Source: Candidatus Njordarchaeum guaymasense
Lineage (GTDB): Archaea > Asgardarchaeota > Njordarchaeia > Njordarchaeales > Njordarchaeaceae
Direction of reading: 5' to 3'
DNA length: 6,057 bases
Assembly: GCA_030587605.1 (NCBI GenBank)
Contig: JAUQYT010000060.1
Span: forward strand, 1 to 6,057
The translations under genes were made by a program, and so were the position numbers. Of the stretch, positions 1 through 5,074 are shown in pieces; positions within the stretch are counted from its first letter, which is position 1, and the number at the start of each line of letters is the position of its first letter. Below the pieces are notes generated by a model. It did no database searches. It worked only from the letters and a program-made list of their open reading frames with translations, and was not told the DNA's origin.

Positions 1-2488
1 ACTCGAATTTGATTGAGATGTTAGCTGACTGCTTAAAGCTTACTTCGACTACCAGAAGTGAGTCTATTGCGCTTTTCTTGTTGGCTTTCGCTTCAGCGTT
101 CTTGGGGGTCATGGAGCTGAATTTGAACGGTTGGGGTACATGGATGAAAAGCTTTCCGCTCCTTCTGCCAGGATGGGTAAGCCCGATTTCTAATATTCTT
201 TCCTTATCTTTCCATGTGGCGTTCTTTATTTCTGATCCTCCCTGTGTGATGTGTATTGTTGACGAGATGAGCTGTGGTCTCTTGAGAGCCTCTCTGATTG
301 AAAGGAGGCTTGCGGAATGAGCAGGTATCTTGCTTACTGTAAGCTTGTCCCTTATTTTCCCCAGGTATTTTTCGTCCCAGAAGCTGAAGACGTGATAGTA
401 TTGCCCTTTCTTGAGGCCTAGCCTTGAGAAGTCAAGTTGTATGTCGCTGGGAGCGCTGCCCCAGTTTAGTAATCCTACAAGATCCCAGTTATCGTAGTCC
501 TTGTGGATCTTTAGGTTCAGAATCTTTGGTAAGGCATCTTCAAGTAGGTCTATTATTCTGGCCTTTCCTTGATAGGGCGGAAGGATTAGCGGTAGGTACC
601 TTTCTCTCTCAGACGGTATGTGAATTGGGTCATCGGAGTAGATCAATACGCCGCCGAGTATGCCAAGGACTGTGAATTCGAACTTCACTTCGTCTTCGCT
701 TATTGTTCCTCCTTGAGCCAAGTATTCGATCTCGGCGGCTTTGGGAAACTCTGACCTATCCTTGCCTCTCCTTGCAATCACGCAGTCAGGGTCATTGAAC
801 CAGAACTTGTTGTGCATGAAGTAGCGGAGAATCGTATTCCTCATTGTGTCTTGTAGGGCTGGACCACAGTCGAATGGCCATGGAGTCTTCCATCGCGTGG
901 CAGTATCTGGTGAGACCCGATACGAATTGACGATTCCAATCACTTGACCCATTGGCGCCAGGCACCCTAGTATCATAACGTTGTCTCCAACTGCTTCCCT
1001 GATTGCTTCAAGACCTCTTCTCATAGCTTGGGCTCTCGTGACGTTCTTTTCATACCTCATGCCCTCGGCTTCAGCGGCATAAAGAAAGTCTATCTTGACG
1101 TAGTCGTAACCCCAGTCCTTAGTCACAGTCTTGAAGAGATACTTGAGCCACTCAATCACTGCCGGATTCGTGCAGTCGAGCCCATAATAGCTGTGCTTCA
1201 TAGAGGCATCGAATCCCTCGGCTATCGGCTTTCCTTTCTGGTCCCTTATAGTCCAGTCGGGGTGCTCTTGAAAGACATTGGATCCTCCGCTGACTTGGAA
1301 TGGCGACAGCCATAAGCCTGGCTTGAATCCTGCTTGCCTGATTTTGTCTGCAATGAATTTCATTCCGTGAGGGAACCGTTCGTTCGGAGTTGTCCAATCT
1401 CCTCTGTGAATGAAGTATCCGTCATCAACTTGTATGTATTCGATTGGGTACTTATCGCGGTTCTTCTTGTAGTACTCGATCACATTCAATATGAGTGGCT
1501 CAGATATTTTTTCGAAGAACTCGTACCATGAGCACCATCCTGTCGGAACCTGTTTCCATGTTACGGCGTTCATCTCTGAGGCTACTTCATCTGCGTAACG
1601 GTCAAGCTCATCAGATACTTGGCCTGACATGTCTATCAGGAGCTTCTCAGATCTCACGGTTTCACCGATGCTGCAAGTGATGTCGTCCAAGACAGATCTG
1701 GCCCATAGACCCTCTATTGTTTCCTCCTTTTTGTCGACCTTGAAGTCTATCTGGCACATGCTGGCCTTCATAGTCGCGAAACCTATTACGGCGCAGTTTC
1801 CAGTCCCGTTGTCTCTGAAAGCCGTCATCCATTCGCTGTCAAACTCGCCTTTAGCAGGATTGAGCTTTGATCGCGGGTTGTAGTTAGTTCTGAAGAACTC
1901 AACTGAACACGTTTTGTCAAATTCCGTGAGGGACAGGGAGTAGCATGGAGAAGAAGTCTGGTAGCCGTTCTTCAGGAACCGCCAGTTCTTGATGCTTGAA
2001 CCGAGACTAAACGAACCGCCGACACCACCCTCAATGACCAGGGGTTGGAGTTCCTTGACTCGTACAGGTTTACCCGTGTCATTCGTGAATTGAAGTCGGA
2101 GCAGAATGATCGGTGTCCTTGCGAACAATTCTACTGAGAATACAATTGTGGAGTTTCCAAGTCTCTTATTATCGACACCTTTGCAGGTCACTTCCAAGCC
2201 AATCTTTGGGTTCTCTTTATCGCTACCGACGATCTGTTCCCAGCTTCTCTGAACCCACTTATCACTTGTTTGTACCCTTTCACCCTCAGTCAAGACTACG
2301 CATGAGAAAGCGTTCCGAATCGATGAACCTTTTCCGTCCCTTAGGAGCACACTGTATTTGCCGGTGGCCAAATCAAATTGGAAGGTCTCAAATTGGTTTG
2401 AAACCTCGATAATCCGATCTTCTAGGACGTTAAGTCCAAAGTCCCTGCTTTCATTTTGTCCTCTCTTTGTCAAGGATAAGCTCTCCAC
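1..2488 (-). CDS. GH36-type alpha-galactosidase (melibiase), C-terminus cut by the window edge
   Basis: This gene hydrolyses terminal alpha-1,6-galactosyl residues, if it follows its family. No signal peptide is visible, so it is probably cytoplasmic. The frame is open for 829 codons with no internal stop and no stop before the edge. From a GTG start, residues 1-300 are an N-terminal beta-sandwich region. The TIM barrel follows with WCSWY (318-322), VDDGYF (354-359), PGLW (390-393), the nucleophile in DYVKIDF (D467, K465), C509 in GCLAP, and RVSPD (R524, acid/base D528). NDPDC (565-569) recalls the NDPDM motif of GH27. Spacings K465-D467, C509-D528 and R524-D528 equal those I recall for Thermotoga maritima GalA (K325, D327, C368, R383, D387). 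A C-terminal beta domain containing VGLLNWG follows. GALNAc-specific or transferase activity cannot be excluded. The start is uncertain: GTG 2488 is the first candidate after an in-frame stop, and TTG 2473 behind GGAG is the alternative. Confidence 0.93.
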   Translation of the reverse strand, partial: MESLSLTKRGQNESRDFGLNVLEDRIIEVSNQFETFQFDLATGKYSVLLRDGKGSSIRNAFSCVVLTEGERVQTSDKWVQRSWEQIVGSDKENPKIGLEVTCKGVDNKRLGNSTIVFSVELFARTPIILLRLQFTNDTGKPVRVKELQPLVIEGGVGGSFSLGSSIKNWRFLKNGYQTSSPCYSLSLTEFDKTCSVEFFRTNYNPRSKLNPAKGEFDSEWMTAFRDNGTGNCAVIGFATMKASMCQIDFKVDKKEETIEGLWARSVLDDITCSIGETVRSEKLLIDMSGQVSDELDRYADEVASEMNAVTWKQVPTGWCSWYEFFEKISEPLILNVIEYYKKNRDKYPIEYIQVDDGYFIHRGDWTTPNERFPHGMKFIADKIRQAGFKPGLWLSPFQVSGGSNVFQEHPDWTIRDQKGKPIAEGFDASMKHSYYGLDCTNPAVIEWLKYLFKTVTKDWGYDYVKIDFLYAAEAEGMRYEKNVTRAQAMRRGLEAIREAVGDNVMILGCLAPMGQVIGIVNSYRVSPDTATRWKTPWPFDCGPALQDTMRNTILRYFMHNKFWFNDPDCVIARRGKDRSEFPKAAEIEYLAQGGTISEDEVKFEFTVLGILGGVLIYSDDPIHIPSERERYLPLILPPYQGKARIIDLLEDALPKILNLKIHKDYDNWDLVGLLNWGSAPSDIQLDFSRLGLKKGQYYHVFSFWDEKYLGKIRDKLTVSKIPAHSASLLSIREALKRPQLISSTIHITQGGSEIKNATWKDKERILEIGLTHPGRRSGKLFIHVPQPFKFSSMTPKNAEAKANKKSAIDSLLVVEVSFKQSANISIKFE

Positions 2489-2506
2489 TTCAAATGTGGC
2501 TCACGA

Positions 2507-2514
2507 TGATTAAA
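2507..2514 (-). promoter_or_regulatory. Possible TATA box for the alpha-galactosidase gene
   Basis: On the minus strand the stretch TTTAATCA, preceded by CTC, is the nearest AT-rich box upstream of the gene. At the usual archaeal distance of about 26 bases, transcription would begin near 2486-2488, right at the GTG candidate. That would imply either a leaderless GTG start or translation from TTG 2473 with a very short leader carrying GGAG. This is a positional inference only. Confidence 0.28.
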
Positions 2515-2540
2515 GAGACTCAACCAAGAAGCCATTTCAG

Positions 2541-2552
2541 ATGATCAATCAT
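2541..2552. other. Short inverted repeat in the divergent promoter gap
   Basis: ATGATCAATCAT has 5-base arms (ATGAT/ATCAT) around a 2-base centre. It lies between the start of the minus-strand alpha-galactosidase gene and the plus-strand hydrolase gene, where a shared regulator could bind. The arms are short and AT-rich, so chance occurrence is quite possible. Apart from this and the promoter-like boxes, I see nothing in the 2489-2698 gap. Confidence 0.2.
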
Positions 2553-2638
2553 ACGTTCTTCCCAAGACTGATAGAGATTACAATGCCACTAACTATTAAG
2601 GATTATGAGAAAGTGGTTCACCGCCTGCCATAGTGAGA

Positions 2639-2647
2639 GATAAAAGG
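2639..2647 (+). promoter_or_regulatory. TATA-like box upstream of the first alpha/beta hydrolase
   Basis: GATAAAAGG follows a purine-rich stretch (GTGAGA) that could serve as a BRE. At about 26 bases to the start site, transcription would begin near 2669, giving a leader of about 30 bases. The AAAAG core lies 36 bases before a GGAG, which is exactly the arrangement found upstream of the paralogue at 3652. This shared geometry raises confidence in both sites and argues against translation beginning at the GTG at 2633, which lies upstream of the box. Confidence 0.5.
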
Positions 2648-2681
2648 CAGATCAACTATGCAATACTCAGGCTCGTACCTT

Positions 2682-2685
2682 GGAG
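2682..2685 (+). promoter_or_regulatory. GGAG ribosome-binding candidate, unusually far from the start
   Basis: GGAG lies 13 bases before the ATG at 2699, longer than the usual 5-10. The paralogue has GGAG 12 bases before its ATG. The matching placement supports MPF as the N-terminus of both proteins, even though initiation from this site may be inefficient. Confidence 0.4.
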
Positions 2686-2698
2686 AGTTGACACCAAT

Positions 2699-3460
2699 AT
2701 GCCCTTCCTTAGTGTTAATGGTTTGAAAACTTTCTATGAATCCAAAGGGAAAGGAAGGACACTGATCCTGATTCACGGAGCAGGGGGTATGAGCAGCTAC
2801 TGGGCTAACCAGCTCTCTGAACTATCGCGGAAGTTTAGAGTCATTGCGATCGATCTGCCTGGACATGGCAAGTCTGAGCGCATGAAGGAGAAGCCGACAA
2901 CAGAGCGGTACGTTGAACATGTGGTCGGTTTCATGAAGCAGATTAACCTTGGAAAAGCTGTTATTGCAGGTCACTCTATGGGCGGAGTGGTGGTTCAGCT
3001 ACTGGCTTTGGAGCATCCAGAGTTAGTTGAGAAACTCATCATGATTGATAGCAGTGCAAAGTTTCAAGACCAAGGCAATCTCCCAGGTTGCATTCGCGAT
3101 AATCCTGAGGAGGCTGGCCTCGAGTTGTTGAATAGACTTTTGTCTCCGAAGACACTCGCTGAAGGAAAGCTAGCTTCGATAATGGAGTACTTTCAGGTGG
3201 GCGCGGATTTCGATCTGAGTATCTTAGCTGATGATTTTGACGCTCTGAGTGGAATAGACTTAAGCGGGAGACTCACGGAGATTAATGTCCCGACATTGAT
3301 AGTGGCTGGTGCCGATGATATGATCGCTTCTTCTTCACGGTTCCTCCATGAGAACATAAAAGGATCGACGCTTGAGATGATTCCTGAAGCAGGTCATATG
3401 CCTATGCTCGAGCAACCAAAGAAATTCAACAAAATAATTCTAGATTTCATCGGAAGGTGA
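2699..3460 (+). CDS. Alpha/beta hydrolase, first of a paralogous pair
   Basis: This is a 253-residue single-domain serine hydrolase of the AB_hydrolase_1 fold, likely cytoplasmic, with no signal peptide or membrane segment. The oxyanion-side HGAGG begins at H26, and IDLPGHGKS spans 51-59. The nucleophile elbow is GHSMG (91-95, S93). The acid is probably D207 in GADD, and the histidine is H233 in EAGHMPMLE. A cap-like insert covers about 121-195. The family includes esterases, lactonases, C-C hydrolases, haloperoxidases and dehalogenases, so the substrate is unknown. The elbow and GHG motif most resemble carboxylesterase or 3-oxoadipate-enol-lactonase-like members. The ATG at 2699 is preferred to the GTG at 2633 because the paralogue also starts MPF(L/I)SVNGLKTF, and a promoter-like box overlaps the GTG region. 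It is transcribed divergently from the alpha-galactosidase gene. Confidence 0.93.
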   Translation: MPFLSVNGLKTFYESKGKGRTLILIHGAGGMSSYWANQLSELSRKFRVIAIDLPGHGKSERMKEKPTTERYVEHVVGFMKQINLGKAVIAGHSMGGVVVQLLALEHPELVEKLIMIDSSAKFQDQGNLPGCIRDNPEEAGLELLNRLLSPKTLAEGKLASIMEYFQVGADFDLSILADDFDALSGIDLSGRLTEINVPTLIVAGADDMIASSSRFLHENIKGSTLEMIPEAGHMPMLEQPKKFNKIILDFIGR

Positions 3461-3511
3461 TCTAGGAGATTTTCAGCTCGTTTCGATCCATGATTTCCAA
3501 GCCCGTGTTCT

Positions 3512-3543
3512 CGCCAAGATCGTCTATGATCGTGGCGCATTTT
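3512..3543 (+). terminator. Hairpin with T-tract after the first hydrolase
   Basis: CGCCA-A-GATC pairs with GATC-G-TGGCG around the 6-base loop GTCTAT (3522-3527), with one A/G mismatch, giving nine base pairs. Four T residues at 3540-3543 follow two bases after the stem. It lies 51 bases after the stop codon and before the promoter-like box of the next gene, fitting transcript termination. Archaeal termination depends mainly on T-tracts, so the hairpin might instead stabilise the 3' end. Confidence 0.5.
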
Positions 3544-3591
3544 CCATCTGGCTTATCGATTCGCGCACTACCGGCTTTGGAACATGGTTAA

Positions 3592-3600
3592 GATTAAAAG
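3592..3600 (+). promoter_or_regulatory. TATA-like box upstream of the second alpha/beta hydrolase
   Basis: GATTAAAAG lies 60 bases (first base to first base) before the ATG at 3652, the same distance as GATAAAAGG before the first paralogue. Its AAAAG core is again 36 bases ahead of a GGAG. The predicted start of transcription is near 3623, leaving a leader of about 29 bases. Together with the hairpin upstream, it suggests this gene is transcribed independently. Confidence 0.5.
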
Positions 3601-3635
3601 TAATGTCCACAGATTGATTCTTTTGATGAAGTTAT

Positions 3636-3639
3636 GGAG
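3636..3639 (+). promoter_or_regulatory. GGAG ribosome-binding candidate for the second hydrolase
   Basis: GGAG lies 12 bases before the ATG at 3652 and overlaps an in-frame ATG at 3634. If this is the working site, 3634 cannot be the start. The spacing is long but mirrors the first paralogue. Confidence 0.4.
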
Positions 3640-3651
3640 CGTGGGTCTATT

Positions 3652-4416
3652 ATGCCGTTCATCAGCGTCAACGGTCTGAAAACTTTCCACGAGGATGAAG
3701 GGAAGGGTAAACCATTGCTACTTGTGCATGGTGCATGTAGTGACAGTCGTATATGGGTTAACCAGATTGCTGGGCTTTCAAAGAAGCTTCGGGTTATCGC
3801 GATTGATTTGCCTGGACATGGAAAGTCGGAGCCACTCAATGCAAGGGGCACTATAGAGCGATATGCCGAGCATGTCGCGAGCTTCATGAAGGAAATCAAA
3901 ATTCAAAAGGCCACAATAGGCGGGATCTCCATGGGTGGACTCATTGTACAACAACTTATCTTGAAGCACACTGAACTCTTCGAAAAACTGATCATTGTGG
4001 ATAGCGCAGCGAAGATTCCCGTTCCGCAAGTAGCTTTAGATCTCTACCGGAACCAATTTGAGTATGCAGTAAAGCAGCTTACACCCATGTCGTTCTCTAA
4101 CAAGACAACAAGAGTCAACCCGGCTGTAGTTAAGCGCCATGTGGAGGAGGACTTGCAGACCAACCCCAAGGTTGCAGCTGAGGACTATGAGGCTGTGGGT
4201 GAACCAGATTTTACCGACGAGCTGGTCAAGATCAAGGTTCCAACGCTGATAATTCAAGGGGCGGACGACTTATTGATTCGCAAGGAGTGGGCGGAGTTCC
4301 TTCACAAGAATATCAAGGGATCGAAGCTTGAAGTGATCCCTGACGCTGGACACGTCAATATGCTTGAAAAACCCGACGAATTCAACAAGATCGTCCTCAA
4401 GTTCCTTGGCCGCTAG
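3652..4416 (+). CDS. Alpha/beta hydrolase, second of a paralogous pair
   Basis: This is a 254-residue serine hydrolase of the same fold as its upstream neighbour. Motifs are HGAC from H26, IDLPGHGKS (51-59), a nucleophile elbow GISMG (91-95, S93) in which Ile replaces the usual His before Ser, an acid at D206 in GADD, and H234 in DAGHVNMLE. By hand count, 74 of the first 120 residues match the paralogue and 36 of 57 match at the C-terminal end. The middle region (about 121-195) shows almost no match. That region forms the cap over the active site in this family, so the two enzymes probably accept different substrates. The oxyanion loop also differs (ACSDSRIW against AGGMSSYW). An ATG at 3634 would add six residues, but homology and the GGAG position favour 3652. 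The exact reaction is unknown. Confidence 0.93.
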   Translation: MPFISVNGLKTFHEDEGKGKPLLLVHGACSDSRIWVNQIAGLSKKLRVIAIDLPGHGKSEPLNARGTIERYAEHVASFMKEIKIQKATIGGISMGGLIVQQLILKHTELFEKLIIVDSAAKIPVPQVALDLYRNQFEYAVKQLTPMSFSNKTTRVNPAVVKRHVEEDLQTNPKVAAEDYEAVGEPDFTDELVKIKVPTLIIQGADDLLIRKEWAEFLHKNIKGSKLEVIPDAGHVNMLEKPDEFNKIVLKFLGR

Positions 4417-4446
4417 GTGCCTGCAACACTGGAGAGCATATCATTA

Positions 4447-4500
4447 GCATCGCGGAGTGGCTTCCACATGAAAATCCAGATGCTCCGTAACTTCTCCTTT
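4447..4500 (+). other. Possible RNA structure and pyrimidine tract after the second hydrolase
   Basis: GCATC (4447-4451) can pair with GATGC (4479-4483), and CGGAG (4453-4457) can pair with CTCCG (4483-4487). A small GTGG-CTT-CCAC hairpin (4457-4467) lies inside. The two long-range pairings cross and share C4483, so they cannot both form as a simple stem. A pyrimidine run, CTTCTCCTTTT, begins at 4491 and could end the upstream transcript. Five-base arms with loops over 20 bases are weak evidence. The remainder of the 4417-4579 gap holds only the promoter and ribosome-site candidates listed separately. Confidence 0.25.
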
Positions 4501-4534
4501 TATGCTCCCACTGCTCGCCTGAAGGCATGACAAC

Positions 4535-4544
4535 ACTTAAGTTT
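4535..4544 (+). promoter_or_regulatory. Weak TATA-like box for the cysteine-protein/flavoenzyme pair
   Basis: ACTTAAGTTT would place transcription near 4565, leaving a leader of about 15 bases that just includes the GGAGG site. Two other AT-rich stretches compete: TTTTATGC near 4497-4504 (leader of about 50 bases) and CTTAATATT at 4551-4559 (would start at the ATG). The sequence does not decide between them. Confidence 0.25.
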
Positions 4545-4566
4545 CAGTTTCTTAATATTCGAAATC

Positions 4567-4571
4567 GGAGG
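4567..4571 (+). promoter_or_regulatory. Strong ribosome binding site GGAGG
   Basis: GGAGG lies 8 bases before the ATG at 4580, the best match to the 16S rRNA tail in this window. It fixes the start of the downstream small protein and implies it is efficiently translated compared with the hydrolases. Confidence 0.75.
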
Positions 4572-4579
4572 ATTGAGTT

Positions 4580-5065
4580 ATGTCTCAGAAAGAGAAGGAA
4601 CTTCAGCAAAAAGTCAACATGTTGAATATGGCCGTGATGAACTGGTGCAGGTGGGCATCATTAGTCCTAAGATACACACTTGACACCTACGGAGAAGAAG
4701 CCCTTGAAGGATTGAAGAAAAGATTCAAGGAATCAGGACGGAAGGTCGGACCCCTTACTCAACGAGCGCTTAGAATAGAGGAGCAGGACGCCACTGCAAT
4801 GGCTAAAATAGTTGATATGGGAGATGAAGCGGTCGACATTCAAGGAGAATGGACCGAATTGTCAGCTGGGAGAGCTGTGAAAATAGAGAAAGTATGCCCC
4901 ATAGCGAGGGGTTTGAGGGAAGCACCAGAGTTCTGCGGTGAACTCATACCCGCATTTATGGAGGGCGAACTAGAGGGGATGGGGATACCGTTCCGCGCAG
5001 TAATAGCCAAGAACCTAGCAAAAGGGGATTCCGTCTGCGAAATTATAATTGAGCCCAAAGAGTGA
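4580..5065 (+). CDS. Small three-cysteine protein resembling the ATC-hydrolase-like family
   Basis: This 161-residue soluble protein has a helical, charged N-terminal half (1-80). The second half carries an ordered cysteine pattern: C106 in VCPIARG, C119 in PEFCGEL, and C153 in GDSVCEIII, with a further C23 near the N-terminus. The layout CP...(P)E.C...G.....GD..C resembles proteins annotated as L-2-amino-thiazoline-4-carboxylic acid hydrolase (ATC hydrolase) and related uncharacterised domains. That match is by motif memory, not by search. Many such proteins probably do not act on ATC. The spaced cysteines could hold a metal or form a catalytic thiol site. The gene starts behind GGAGG and ends 9 bases before a flavoenzyme gene, so the two are likely co-transcribed and functionally linked. 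The coding call is secure and the functional call is tentative. Confidence 0.8.
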   Translation: MSQKEKELQQKVNMLNMAVMNWCRWASLVLRYTLDTYGEEALEGLKKRFKESGRKVGPLTQRALRIEEQDATAMAKIVDMGDEAVDIQGEWTELSAGRAVKIEKVCPIARGLREAPEFCGELIPAFMEGELEGMGIPFRAVIAKNLAKGDSVCEIIIEPKE

Positions 5066-5074
5066 GTTCGCAAG

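Noticed and set aside
9..2412. Several plus-strand open frames of 60-100 codons across the left 2.4 kb
   Set aside because: They overlap a single uninterrupted minus-strand frame with clear GH36 motifs. Their translations show no recognisable domains.
2633..2698. GTG start 22 codons upstream of the first hydrolase
   Set aside because: The extra residues have no counterpart in the paralogue, and a TATA-like box overlaps this stretch, so it is probably untranscribed.
3634..3651. ATG start 6 codons upstream of the second hydrolase
   Set aside because: The paralogue begins at MPF, and the candidate GGAG overlaps this ATG.
2699..4416. Possibility that the two hydrolases are an assembly duplication
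   Set aside because: They are only about 62% identical in the conserved parts and unlike in the cap, so they are true separate genes.
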